Assembly (NCBI RefSeq): GCF_017654315.1
Contig: NZ_CP072203.1
Coordinates: 4,836,001 to 4,900,000, forward strand
Direction: 5' to 3'
Source: Gordonia polyisoprenivorans
GTDB lineage: Bacteria > Actinomycetota > Actinomycetes > Mycobacteriales > Mycobacteriaceae
Length of the DNA: 64,000 nucleotides
Under the pieces are notes generated by a model. It ran no database searches. It was given only the letters and a program-made list of their open reading frames with translations, and was not told the origin of the DNA. Each line of letters begins with the position of its first letter. The first letter of the stretch is position 1. This document shows positions 1-10,522 of the stretch, piece by piece. The translations under genes and the position numbers were made by a program.

Positions 1-1
1 G

Positions 2-1443
2 TACTCGCATCGTGGTGGGTCGCGTCAGATCGAGCACATCGGGTCGGGACACACTGATGCCGAGGTCGCAGCGTTGAAGGCGGTCGCGGCGCAGCGTCTG
101 GCCGCGGGCCAGCAGCAGCTCGACCTCGGTGTACTCGCTGCTGATGGTGCGGGCCCTTACCGATCACCAGCTCACGGATGGCGGTGCTGCTGGATGCGGT
201 GACCGCGGTTTACGACGAACTCGGCTTCGGAAAGATCCCGAACGCCGACCGTGTGTTTCGGGATCTCGTGACCGCTCGGATCATCGAGCCGACCAGTAAA
301 CTCGACTCGTTGCGGGTCCTGTCCGAGGCCGGAGTCGCTGCTCCCTCGTATGCGACTGTCAAACGTCACCTGCGCACCTATGCCGAACCGTCGTGGCGAC
401 ATGCGTTAGCGAAAACCTGTGCTGCTCACGCGAATATAGGGCCAGCGACGCTGTGCTTGTACGATGTGACGACGTTGTACTTCGAGACCGACATCGCCGA
501 CGGGTTCCGCGAACCCGGGTTCTCGAAAGAACGTCGGCTGGAACCACAGATCACGGTCGGGTTGCTCACCGATGCCGCCGGTTTCCCGTTGATGATGGAA
601 GCGTTCGAGGGCAACCGAGCCGAGACGCTGACGATGATGCCGCCACTGACCGCGTTCATGACCGCCCACTCGCTGGTGGATGTGACCGTGGTCGCCGATG
701 CCGGGATGATCTCGGCGGCCAACATGGCGGCCATCGAGAACGCCGACCTGTCGTTCATCCTGGGTGAGAAGATTCCTACCATTCCGTACCAGATCATGAA
801 GTGGCACAAAGACAATCCCGATACGATCCCGCCAGACGGGTTGACGTTGACCCAGCCGCAGCCGGCGACCTCGAAAACCAGTTACCGGCGTCATCGGGTG
901 ATCTACTACCGCTACAGCGCCGATCGCGCACGCCGGAGCCTGCGCGGGATCAACGAGCAGATCGCCAAGGCCGAGAAAGCCGTGGCCGGGCAGATCCCGG
1001 TCAAACGGAACCGGTTCGTCACCCTGCAAGGCGGTGATAAACACGTCAACCGCGCCCTGGAAACCAAAGCCCGAACCCTGGCCGGGTGGAAAGCCTATGC
1101 CACCAATATCAGTTCCCCGACACCAGATTTCGTGATCGGCTCCTACCATCAGTTGTGGCGGATCGAGAAAAGCTTCCGCATGTCCAAAAGTGATCTGGCC
1201 GCCCGCCCAATCTTCCACCACCTCGAAGACTCGATCCGCGCACACCTGACGATCGTGTTCGCCGCACTGGCCATCACCCGAATCATCGAAACCCGCACCG
1301 GCTGGTCGATCAAGAAGTTCGTCACCACCGCCCGCCGCTACCGCACCATCACCATCCAAGCCGCCGGCCATACCCTCACCGCCGCCGACCCCCTACCCGC
1401 CGACCTCGCAGACGCCATCACCGCCATCAGCAGTGGACACTAA
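2..1443 (+). pseudogene. IS1634-family DDE transposase, 5' truncated by window edge and frameshifted
   Basis: The main open frame runs from about 148 to 1443 (421 aa from the ATG at 178). It carries IS1634/IS4-type DDE motifs: LYDVTTLYFETD, VVADAGMIS and a C-terminal WRIEKSFRMSKSDL. Normal members have a further N-terminal region. That region is visible in another frame from base 2 (YSHRGGSRQIEHIG, then AADGAG) and joins the main frame at about 149-156, where the run GGGCCC appears to have lost one base. The gene is therefore split by a -1 frameshift, and its true start lies left of the window. It could be a decayed element or a sequencing error. It ends only 32 bp before the first CRISPR repeat, so the IS probably lies against or inside the old end of the array. 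Confidence 0.8.
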
Positions 1444-1475
1444 AATGCGCCAAGTCAGGCCGCTCCGTCCGGCGA

Positions 1476-4400
1476 GCTGCAATGGAACCCGGCCGTGAAG
1501 ACCGGGAGCACTCGCCTTCCCACCACACTTGCCGTTCGGCGCAGGCGGCGCTGCAATGGAACCCGGCCGTGAAGACCGGGAGCACCCACTGCGGGGCATC
1601 GTCCTGGTCCTTGCCCGCGGTGCTGCAATGGAACCCGGCCGTGAAGACCGGGAGCACCCGCCGTCGCGGTCGCTGACGCGGCGCCGGCGAGGCCGCTGCA
1701 ATGGAACCCGGCCGTGAAGACCGGGAGCACTGCCGCAGTGTTCGCAGCGGTGGCGTCGCTCACGGTGTGCTGCAATGGAACCCGGCCGTGAAGACCGGGA
1801 GCACTCGGATCAACGCCGCCAACGATGTGATCCTGCGCTACTTGCTGCAATGGAACCCGGCCGTGAAGACCGGGAGCACTGCCGCAGTGTTCGCAGCGGT
1901 GGCGTCGCTCACGGTGTGCTGCAATGGAACCCGGCCGTGAAGACCGGGAGCACCTGATCGCCATCGGCTCCGGCGTCAATAGCGTTTCGGCTGCAATGGA
2001 ACCCGGCCGTGAAGACCGGGAGCACCTGCTGCTTGGGTGGCAGCCCGGCGAACGCCAGCGGGTGCTGCAATGGAACCCGGCCGTGAAGACCGGGAGCACC
2101 CTATCTTGCTGCTGGCGTTCGCTTGGTTTCCAATTGGGCTGCAATGGAACCCGGCCGTGAAGACCGGGAGCACGTTGATCGTGAATCGAACAGGATCCGC
2201 CGTCTTCGACTGCTGCAATGGAACCCGGCCGTGAAGACCGGGAGCACGCCAAGGCTGGATTGATCATCCAGGATCTGCTCAACGGCGCTGCAATGGAACC
2301 CGGCCGTGAAGACCGGGAGCACCCACGACCTCGAAACCGTGGGCGCATCCCGTCGCAGGGGCTGCAATGGAACCCGGCCGTGAAGACCGGGAGCACCGGC
2401 AACGCTCACCGAGCAGCTCTCGGCCATGGTGTTCAGCTGCAATGGAACCCGGCCGTGAAGACCGGGAGCACGCCAGCGCCGGTTGCGCGCGCACCCGCCG
2501 ACACCGCCTGGCTGCAATGGAACCCGGCCGTGAAGACCGGGAGCACTCACGAGGTTCACTGCGTTGTCGATGCCGGTGCGGAAGCTGCAATGGAACCCGG
2601 CCGTGAAGACCGGGAGCACCTGATGCAGGCCGTCGCGTCCGCGCTCGTCGCAGCCAACGCTGCAATGGAACCCGGCCGTGAAGACCGGGAGCACAGGCCC
2701 GGCACCCTCGATCGTCATCCCGTTCAGTCCGGGCTGCAATGGAACCCGGCCGTGAAGACCGGGAGCACCGTCTGGTGCAGGGGTCGTCGTGACGCGCCGC
2801 ACTGGCTGCAATGGAACCCGGCCGTGAAGACCGGGAGCACATTGCTCCGAAACCCGAAGACGAGCGTGTCGATGGCGCTGCAATGGAACCCGGCCGTGAA
2901 GACCGGGAGCACGACTCGCGGATCGGGCCGCCGACCTCGACGACGAGGCACGCTGCAATGGAACCCGGCCGTGAAGACCGGGAGCACTCCCCCGGACCTC
3001 CGCTTCGGCGACGCGGGCGGCGAGACGCTGCAATGGAACCCGGCCGTGAAGACCGGGAGCACAGTCGCTGTGTGCCGCGGGTTCTCGTGCCGCCGGCGAG
3101 GCTGCAATGGAACCCGGCCGTGAAGACCGGGAGCACCACAGTCGACCGCGTCAACTGCCATCACAACTACACCGTGCTGCAATGGAACCCGGCCGTGAAG
3201 ACCGGGAGCACCCGCCCGCACACGAGAGCAGCGTCGAGCCGGACACCGTGCTGCAATGGAACCCGGCCGTGAAGACCGGGAGCACCCTGCGTCAGATCCT
3301 CAACGGCAAAGGAACATGACACACGCTGCAATGGAACCCGGCCGTGAAGACCGGGAGCACGCCTTGCTTGGTCGCCAGCTCATTCCACTCTTGCTGCGGC
3401 TGCAATGGAACCCGGCCGTGAAGACCGGGAGCACCGCGAAGAAGCAGGAGCACGACAACAACCAGTTGGACGCGCTGCAATGGAACCCGGCCGTGAAGAC
3501 CGGGAGCACACCTGGGCGAAGCCGCGATCGGACTGGAGCTGGAAGCCGCTGCAATGGAACCCGGCCGTGAAGACCGGGAGCACCGCAAGAACGACTACGG
3601 CGAGTGGGAACGAGTCAAGGCTGCAATGGAACCCGGCCGTGAAGACCGGGAGCACGCTCGGCGACCTCGGCGACTGGATCAAGGACTTGATCGAGCTGCA
3701 ATGGAACCCGGCCGTGAAGACCGGGAGCACGGTCCCACCGCAACGCGGCGGCGAGTCCGTAGTCGTTGCTGCAATGGAACCCGGCCGTGAAGACCGGGAG
3801 CACTGGCCGCCACCGAGGCGGGTGCCGCCGGTCCACACCTCGCTGCAATGGAACCCGGCCGTGAAGACCGGGAGCACGACCGGCACACCGCGGCGGCGGC
3901 CGCCCGTCTCCGGGCTGCAATGGAACCCGGCCGTGAAGACCGGGAGCACGGGTGCAACACTTCCCGGCGATCCGACCGGCGAGATCGCTGCAATGGAACC
4001 CGGCCGTGAAGACCGGGAGCACCTCACCCGACGAGCCGTGACCCAGCGTGAAGCCCATCGACTGCTGCAATGGAACCCGGCCGTGAAGACCGGGAGCACT
4101 TCCGCCTGCCGAGCCGGATGACGCGTGGGGCGACACAGAGCTGCAATGGAACCCGGCCGTGAAGACCGGGAGCACCCCTTCACGACCTCTGGAAGCCGAC
4201 CTGCGAGCGCCTTGCTGCAATGGAACCCGGCCGTGAAGACCGGGAGCACCCCCAGGATGGAGAATAAGCGGTGGAGACTCGTAACGGCTGCAATGGAACC
4301 CGGCCGTGAAGACCGGGAGCACTCTCGGCCGCCCACGCCTCGGCAGCCTTCTTCGTCGGGCTGCAATGGAACCCGGCCGTGAAGACCGGGAGCACTTGAT

Positions 4401-5865
4401 ACCGGCGCCGAACTACCCGTCTTCCCGCCTCGCTGCAATGGAACCCGGCCGTGAAGACCGGGAGCACGGGGCGGCTTCCAACCGCACCAACCGCACGTCA
4501 GGAAGTGCTGCAATGGAACCCGGCCGTGAAGACCGGGAGCACCTGGTACGCCGAAGACCTGCAGCTGGTGCCGGCATGACCGCTGCAATGGAACCCGGCC
4601 GTGAAGACCGGGAGCACAACTCCCCCGGCCGATATCCGCCCTGCCCGAACATGCTGCAATGGAACCCGGCCGTGAAGACCGGGAGCACTCCAACTCTCTA
4701 CCGTCTGGCCGGCCGATCGGCCTACTCGCTGCAATGGAACCCGGCCGTGAAGACCGGGAGCACATCAGGCGGGCGATCGGGTCCTCGTCGTCCTTGCGGC
4801 CGCTGCAATGGAACCCGGCCGTGAAGACCGGGAGCACGCAGCGGCGGGTGATCCGGCCCCGGATACCGGGGCAGCTGCAATGGAACCCGGCCGTGAAGAC
4901 CGGGAGCACACACCCACACCCATGCCACCCGCATCAATCAGCGACAGCTGCAATGGAACCCGGCCGTGAAGACCGGGAGCACCTGACGAGGACGGCGAGC
5001 CGCGGTTCGTACTGACGCTGCAATGGAACCCGGCCGTGAAGACCGGGAGCACTCCCCGATCCGACGCAGTGGGTAACATTCCGTTCGACCCGCTGCAATG
5101 GAACCCGGCCGTGAAGACCGGGAGCACCCCGAGCGGGCCTCGGACGAGGTTCTGGCCTACCTCGTGCTGCAATGGAACCCGGCCGTGAAGACCGGGAGCA
5201 CGGGCCCCACAACCAACCACCGACCGACACCCTACCCGCTGCAATGGAACCCGGCCGTGAAGACCGGGAGCACCCGAAGATGGATGTATTCGGCGATGTC
5301 GGAGTGGTCACCGCTGCAATGGAACCCGGCCGTGAAGACCGGGAGCACACGCAGATGACGAAGTACGCGGGCGCGCAGATCGACCCGCTGCAATGGAACC
5401 CGGCCGTGAAGACCGGGAGCACCCAGTCCTGGGGCGCTGGGCGGATTGGCTGTTGGATATCCGCTGCAATGGAACCCGGCCGTGAAGACCGGGAGCACGA
5501 GGTGAGGTAGACCCACGCGGCGATGCGGGCGGCAATCGCTGCAATGGAACCCGGCCGTGAAGACCGGGAGCACTCCTCGCTCTCGACATTGGCACCCAGT
5601 ATGCAGCGGACGGCTGCAATGGAACCCGGCCGTGAAGACCGGGAGCACACGAAGAATGCGGTCGTGGCTGGGGCGACTCAGGCAGCTGCAATGGAACCCG
5701 GCCGTGAAGACCGGGAGCACGCCGACTCGACCGAGTCGACCCAGCGCGACATCTTCCCGCTGCAATGGAACCCGGCCGTGAAGACCGGGAGCACTGCCCA
5801 CTGCAATTGCCCTCCAGACCCGTGGCCGCGCTGCAATGGAACCCGGCCGTGAAGACCGGGAGCAC
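1476..5865 (-). CRISPR. CRISPR array, type I-G, 60 repeats and 59 spacers
   Basis: I count 60 copies of a 36-bp repeat with no variant noticed. The plus strand reads GCTGCAATGG...CCGGGAGCAC. On the minus strand it starts GTGCTCCCGG and ends CCATTGCAGC, with an internal dyad (CCCGG/CCGGG). Repeats start at 1476, 1550, 1622, 1695, 1769 and so on to 5759 and 5830. Spacers are 34-41 bp, mostly 38-39. Transcription is inferred to run on the minus strand. cas2 and the presumed leader flank the 5830-5865 repeat, and the minus-strand 3' end ATTGCAGC has the form of a type I crRNA 5' handle. Spacers 1731-1768 and 1880-1917 are identical. Many open frames across this stretch are repeat translations and are not genes. 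Confidence 0.97.
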
Positions 5866-6040
5866 CGCTCGCGAAATTCACCATTCCTGACCTGCAGAAA
5901 CGAAGCGTCCCGCGAGGGGTGCGATAGACGGAGTGCTCGGACCACTTTACCTTCGCATCTGAAGTTCTCAAAGAGCGCTTTGACCAGCGTGCGAGCGCTG
6001 CCCAGGGTATGTGTGGCGGACTCACCGCTCGCGTCCAGGA
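5866..6040 (-). promoter_or_regulatory. CRISPR leader
   Basis: This is the 175-bp gap between the cas2 stop and the last-listed (leader-proximal) repeat. It has no credible gene. By position it should hold the array promoter and the sites that direct spacer integration at the 5830-5865 repeat. It is less GC-rich than its surroundings near the repeat (AAATTCACCATTCC on the plus strand). The assignment rests on location and inferred array orientation; no promoter element was identified with confidence. Confidence 0.7.
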
Positions 6041-6328
6041 TCACACGACCGTCGGTCCAGACGCCGGCAGATTACGCGGACGACCCAACTGGGTCACGGT
6101 CGCCGCGCTTCCCACTGCACCCAGGTCGATGACCACCACAGAATCTTCACCGTAGTCCATGACTCCGTGGATATCTGTTCTCCAACGAGTGCGTTCCAGC
6201 TCGGAGAGGTCGCAGAGAAAGACCGAGTACTGCAATCTGGTGCCGTACGCTTCCATGACCTTGCACACCCGCCTCAGTCTCGCCGGCTCGCAAATGTCGT
6301 ATGCGATGAGGTGACGTCGTCTGGCCAT
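6041..6328 (-). CDS. cas2: CRISPR-associated endoribonuclease-like protein Cas2
   Basis: This 95-aa protein has the expected Cas2 size and ferredoxin-like start (RRRHLIAYDICEPARLRRV), with the conserved strand YDI and YSVFLCDLSELE. Cas2 dimers bridge two Cas1 dimers in the spacer-integration complex. The gene starts 6 bp after the stop of the cas4-cas1 fusion, so the two are almost certainly co-translated as the adaptation module. The stop codon (6041-6043) borders the leader. The aspartate after the first strand (YD) is the usual metal-site residue, though nuclease activity is not needed for adaptation in characterised systems. Confidence 0.95.
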   Translation of the reverse strand: MARRRHLIAYDICEPARLRRVCKVMEAYGTRLQYSVFLCDLSELERTRWRTDIHGVMDYGEDSVVVIDLGAVGSAATVTQLGRPRNLPASGPTVV

Positions 6329-6334
6329 CGCGAA

Positions 6335-7990
6335 TCACCTGGTCACCATCGGTGTGTACGTGGGAAGTTCACCGAGAATGACACCGGCAAGAATCCGCGC
6401 CTGAACGTCGAGCACTCGACGATACGAGACCTTGTACTTGAATACCGGATGGGTCACTTGCACGTCGAGTCGCCGTTCGTACGCGCGGATCACTTTCCGT
6501 CGTCCTTGAAGCGTCAACCAACATCCGCCACTGCGTCGTTCGAAATCACCAGATGTGACTTCCCCATTGTTGAGCATTCCGACGACTGCCGAGTCCGCAA
6601 GCAATGGGCGGAACTCTTCCATCAGGTCGAGGGCGAGTGCCGGGCGCCCGTATCGGGGTCGGTGGTAGACGCCGAGATACGGGTCGAGGCCCACGCCGAT
6701 ACACACAGCAACGAGATCTTTCACGAGTAGCGAATACACATATCCCAGAAGGGCGTTGACCGGATCCGGCGCCGGCCGTCGCTTCCGCCCATTCGTATCG
6801 AACTCGGACGCCATCTGATCCAGCGAGCCGCGGAACAGGCCGCTGAAGTTCTCGAAATAGACCCTGGCTGCCGCGCCCTCGATTCCGAGCAACTCTGCCG
6901 GCGACGCGGCACCGGTGGCCGAATCGGCCATCCCGGCCAGTGCTCGGACGGATTGCTCGGCGTCTGTTCGAGAATTGCGGCGCAGAAGCGTTCTCGCGTT
7001 CTTGATCTTCCCCGAGATTATCGATCGTGAGATACCCAGGGCGGTGGCGTCGTCCAGACATGCTTGGGCGGTGCGTAATTGGACGTACTTCGACATCTCT
7101 CCCTGCGCCCACCCACGCAGCCATCCGTTGTAACTGAACCACAGCACCGGGATACCGCGCGCCCACAGCTCGGCCAGTACTTGTGAGCTCACCTGCACAT
7201 TGCCGAAGACGCATAACTGACTGACATCGATGAGGAGAATCTCGGCTGGCTCCGAACCCTTCTGGACGACGCGGATGCGCCCGCCCTTGAGTCCGACAGC
7301 CGCCCCGTGCGTGGTGACATAGAGCGGACGACTATCTGGATCGCGCGGAACGATCCTTCGCGGCGGCGATTCATCGCGCCGCAAAAGCGCATTCGTCTCA
7401 TCGGGCATGCACAAGCCCAGAAGTGAGCAGCGCGGGCATCGCTTACTGCCGACGAGCGGCAACGGTGCGTTCTCCCTTGACGCCACCTCGCGCGCTTCAT
7501 CCGCGATCTCCACTGCCGCCGCAACTTCGGTGTTGCCGATCGGAATCACAACTCGTTTGTGCACCTCGGCGTAGTAGAGAACGCCCCTATCCACTTCGTA
7601 TCCGGCATCCCGGAGCAGTGCTGCCTGCGCGTAGAGCTGGACGACGTCAGCCGACCACGGCAATCCGTTCGCCGCGGGTTTACCCTTCTTCGTGTCGACG
7701 GGCACCACCGTGCCGTCTCCGCCGTCCTCCACGCGATCGAGCACTGCCACCAGACCGAGCGCATGCGATTCGATTCGCAACGACGTCACACGCTTGGCCG
7801 GGTCTCCTGATTCGGGTTCCGGGAGGGAGCCCGTTCGTTTGTCGACGGCGCGGTGAGTGAAGTGCCCTTGTTCGGTGTCGTGGCTGTCAGCCCACCTCTG
7901 ATCGACCCATTCGAAGTAGAACAGACGCGGACAGTACACGTATTCGTTGAGCATCCTGGCGGGCAGTAGTTCCGGCAAGTCGGTGATCAT
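6335..7990 (-). CDS. cas4-cas1: Cas4-Cas1 fusion protein (adaptation module)
   Basis: This 551-aa protein is a natural fusion. Residues 1-200 are Cas4: Cys20 in YCPRLFYFEW, a RecB-type VDTKKGK at about 98-104, and the cluster KRCPRC...C (Cys185, 188, 194), giving four Fe-S cysteines. Residues about 215-551 are Cas1, with metal-binding candidates Glu371 (GIEG), His443 (YHRPRYGR) and Asp455/Glu458 (DLMEEFRP). Cas1 integrates spacers; Cas4 trims and orients prespacers by PAM. Cas4/1 fusions are characteristic of type I-G, as in Geobacter sulfurreducens. A GGAG lies 7 bp before the ATG. It is separated from csb2 by 117 bp containing a strong hairpin, so it may be a separate transcription unit from the effector genes. 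Confidence 0.95.
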   Translation of the reverse strand: MITDLPELLPARMLNEYVYCPRLFYFEWVDQRWADSHDTEQGHFTHRAVDKRTGSLPEPESGDPAKRVTSLRIESHALGLVAVLDRVEDGGDGTVVPVDTKKGKPAANGLPWSADVVQLYAQAALLRDAGYEVDRGVLYYAEVHKRVVIPIGNTEVAAAVEIADEAREVASRENAPLPLVGSKRCPRCSLLGLCMPDETNALLRRDESPPRRIVPRDPDSRPLYVTTHGAAVGLKGGRIRVVQKGSEPAEILLIDVSQLCVFGNVQVSSQVLAELWARGIPVLWFSYNGWLRGWAQGEMSKYVQLRTAQACLDDATALGISRSIISGKIKNARTLLRRNSRTDAEQSVRALAGMADSATGAASPAELLGIEGAAARVYFENFSGLFRGSLDQMASEFDTNGRKRRPAPDPVNALLGYVYSLLVKDLVAVCIGVGLDPYLGVYHRPRYGRPALALDLMEEFRPLLADSAVVGMLNNGEVTSGDFERRSGGCWLTLQGRRKVIRAYERRLDVQVTHPVFKYKVSYRRVLDVQARILAGVILGELPTYTPMVTR

Positions 7991-8038
7991 GACGGGCTCC
8001 GTGTGGTGGGAAGAGGTGTGGGAACCCCGGCCGTCGTT

Positions 8039-8068
8039 GGTCGGTGCGAGGAAACCTTCGCACCGACC
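8039..8068 (-). terminator. Hairpin between effector and adaptation cas genes
   Basis: GGTCGGTGCGA (8039-8049) pairs perfectly with TCGCACCGACC (8058-8068), an 11-bp stem with an 8-nt loop, in the gap between csb2 and cas4-cas1. No U-tract follows, which is common for actinobacterial terminators. It could terminate or attenuate the cas3-csx17-csb1-csb2 transcript, lowering adaptation gene expression, or act as an RNA processing or stability element. Confidence 0.55.
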
Positions 8069-8107
8069 TCCGACATTCTTGCCGCATACCGTCGTTCGGT
8101 CAGATGA

Positions 8108-9586
8108 TCACGATCGCGCCGGAATGAACAGTCCAGCTCCGAAATGGCTCAGCTGTCCAAGCAAGAGTGGTCCAGCAACGGGCTTCGACAATGTGACCGT
8201 CACAGCAAAGCCTTGGCGGGTACTGTCGCGTTGCTCCCGCAACCGTCGGCGACGGAAATGCACCAGATCCGACACCGTCGCGCGAGAGTCGTCAACGTTG
8301 ACATCCACCACCTCAACTCCTGCCGTCGCGGCTCGGTAACCCAGTTCCTTGTTCAGGTCGACTTCGATCCAATCGCGCACCGACCGCTTTTTGCGATGTC
8401 GCACGGGAAAGTACGGCGTCGCCGAGACCCAGGTGGTCGATCCTGCATCATCGGCAACGATCTCGGGTGCGACGTCGGAAACACCACCGAGACCTGCGAC
8501 CAGCAGCGTCTGCTTCGGGAGAGAATTCTCGGTGATCCGATCTGGTGTCCACAGGCATCCCAGCCGGGAGATCTGCGCGACTGCCTCGCGGGACATCCCC
8601 CGTGGCGTCCAGAGCACCACCGAGCTGATGGGCCGGGGTCCGTCAAAGCGGAGTCCATCCACTTCAGATGGCAGCGGCACAATGTGCAGATGGTCGTGTC
8701 CCTGTTGGCGCGGATCCTTACCGTCCTTACCGATGACGGCCGCTATCTCCGGATCATCGCCCAGGGCATGCAACGCTTTGCGCACCGCGCTGTGTGCAAC
8801 GTCCGTCGGCATCAGAAAGTCCCGCATCCTTACCGAAGCGGACCCGTGGAGCTCGAATCGGACGGTCGTGATCGGCTTGTCCGACGTCCTCGACGAGCGC
8901 AGTACCTCTGCTCGACGAAAAGAACGGGGCTCCGATCGCTTCCGCCCGTATCCCAGGAGTCGAGTTCCCGGCGGATAGACGGTCCGCAGTTTCGTTCGCA
9001 CTGATGTAGGTGTCGCCTCGAGTTCGGCTCGCGTCGGAACGCCCTCCGCCCCCAGTACTTCAACCGTCTCGACTCGATCGCCCACCGCCCCGATGCGCCA
9101 CCAGGTCGAATTCGGTTGCGCCGACTGTTCTGCAACCACGGCCTCGCACACGGACTCACTCCGTCCGAGGTACGGCAAGTTCTCGACAAGTTCCGACAGC
9201 AGCTTCCGATCATGGTCGGCAAGATCCGCATCCCAGTGGATCCGGAGGTCGGGCAACGAACTGCGTTGTTGGACAGACACATAGCTGTCGATGACGAGGT
9301 CGGTACCGCCACGGTCGTCACTGCGATGTTTGATGTCAGGCATGTAGTGCCTGGTGGAGCCCGTTGTGATCGGTGCGGACTCGAACGCCGATGGGTTCCC
9401 CAGTCGCCCCAGCAGCGCGACCGTGTCATCCACATCGATGAATCGGGCATACGCCACTGCAAGCAACGCTCTCATCACCCGCCAGGGTGCCGGTGGCCAC
9501 TCCACGTACCCAGAGTTCGCCCCCGCATCCCATGGGGTCGCGTGATATCGGCCGAGCGGGAATCTGATCTCAACCGTTGTTCCCAT
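8108..9586 (-). CDS. csb2: Csb2, type I-G Cas5-Cas6 fusion (GSU0054 family)
   Basis: This 492-aa protein matches the GSU0054/Csb2 family by its opening (EIRFPLGRYHATPWD, then EWPPAPWRVMRALL). In type I-G this protein joins a Cas5-like part to a Cas6-like part. The Cas6 half would cut pre-crRNA in the repeat, and the whole caps the 5' handle in the Cascade complex. The last 31 residues carry a glycine-rich RAMP-type loop (GPLLLGQLSHFGAGLF) fitting the Cas6 end. The start is 3 bp after the csb1 stop, so translation is coupled. There is no separate cas5 or cas6 in the locus, consistent with the fusion. Confidence 0.9.
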   Translation of the reverse strand: MGTTVEIRFPLGRYHATPWDAGANSGYVEWPPAPWRVMRALLAVAYARFIDVDDTVALLGRLGNPSAFESAPITTGSTRHYMPDIKHRSDDRGGTDLVIDSYVSVQQRSSLPDLRIHWDADLADHDRKLLSELVENLPYLGRSESVCEAVVAEQSAQPNSTWWRIGAVGDRVETVEVLGAEGVPTRAELEATPTSVRTKLRTVYPPGTRLLGYGRKRSEPRSFRRAEVLRSSRTSDKPITTVRFELHGSASVRMRDFLMPTDVAHSAVRKALHALGDDPEIAAVIGKDGKDPRQQGHDHLHIVPLPSEVDGLRFDGPRPISSVVLWTPRGMSREAVAQISRLGCLWTPDRITENSLPKQTLLVAGLGGVSDVAPEIVADDAGSTTWVSATPYFPVRHRKKRSVRDWIEVDLNKELGYRAATAGVEVVDVNVDDSRATVSDLVHFRRRRLREQRDSTRQGFAVTVTLSKPVAGPLLLGQLSHFGAGLFIPARS

Positions 9587-9589
9587 GTG

Positions 9590-10522
9590 TCACTTGCCCT
9601 TTGATCCGGTCCAGATCAGCTCGGTGACGGCACCGAGATCGGCTACCGTGATGGCCTCGGTCAGTCGCTTCTCGGACGCCTCGATGTTCGGGAGCTCGCC
9701 CGCCCCATCCACGCCGATCACCTCGAAGTCGCACGCCGTACGCAGTCGCAATCCACCGTCGAGGAGTGTCGCCACCTCCCAATCCGCCAGCGCCAATAGC
9801 AATTCAGTCGCAGATTCAGGGAGCCCGTAGGAATGGATCTGTTGCTCGTCGATCACCACGAACAGGGTGATCTTGTCTGCGGTGTACTCGGTGCGATGGT
9901 GCGGAACCATCCCATAACCTCGATCAGACGTACGGCCGGCGTCCTTGTCGAGGTTGTTGTTGACGCTGTCCTTCTTCACACCGCCACTGACCGCAGAATT
10001 CACCCCTTCTGCCTCGATGAATGCCGAGACGGCCCGGCTGATCTTCGGCTGCCAGGGCCATGACCCCTGCGCGAAGAACACACCGTGCAACAGGCTCAAC
10101 GGGTCCAGTGCGTAGATCTCCGAGTAGATCTTCCGCAGGTCGAGCGGCTTGTTCTTCACCAGGCCGAATCGCTCGACGAGAGTCTTGCGAAACTCCACAC
10201 CACCATCCTTTGCATCGAGAACATACGCCGACGCCAATCGATGTGCTTCGAGCCGACTGCTGGTGAGAAATCCGCCGTCCGCATCCACGACCCGGACATA
10301 CGAAATTGCCTCGACCGTCGACACAGGTTGCTGTGCTGCCTCATCCCAGGTCGTTCCCTCGAGGTGATTGGCCAGCGACTGCACCGACTCCACGAGCAGT
10401 CGTGTGTCACCACCCGGTCCGTCGTAGGTGGCGGCTCCCAGGTCGGGAAACCCTGTCGGCTGGAAACGGCTCCCCACAACAGGTTCCAGGAGATACTTGC
10501 GGATGTCACGCTTACTGGCCAT
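9590..10522 (-). CDS. csb1: Csb1, type I-G Cas7 backbone subunit (GSU0053 family)
   Basis: The protein is about 310 aa and carries the GSU0053/Csb1 signature near its start (LEPVVGSRFQPTGFPDLGAA). It is the Cas7-type subunit that polymerises along the crRNA in Cascade. I chose the ATG at 10522 (MASKRDIRKYLL) over the longer frame starting at 10585. The shorter form starts where family homology begins, has GAGG about 9 bp upstream, and overlaps the csx17 stop by only 11 bp. The gene is followed within 3 bp by csb2, so csx17-csb1-csb2 form one translationally coupled effector block. Confidence 0.92.
   Translation of the reverse strand: MASKRDIRKYLLEPVVGSRFQPTGFPDLGAATYDGPGGDTRLLVESVQSLANHLEGTTWDEAAQQPVSTVEAISYVRVVDADGGFLTSSRLEAHRLASAYVLDAKDGGVEFRKTLVERFGLVKNKPLDLRKIYSEIYALDPLSLLHGVFFAQGSWPWQPKISRAVSAFIEAEGVNSAVSGGVKKDSVNNNLDKDAGRTSDRGYGMVPHHRTEYTADKITLFVVIDEQQIHSYGLPESATELLLALADWEVATLLDGGLRLRTACDFEVIGVDGAGELPNIEASEKRLTEAITVADLGAVTELIWTGSKGK

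Noticed and set aside
1393..5865. Many open frames on both strands across the array, translating to repeated CSRSSRPGSIAA, APGLHGRVPLQ or MEPGREDREH units
   Set aside because: They are translations of the CRISPR repeat; the 36-bp repeat keeps frames open when spacers are near multiples of three.
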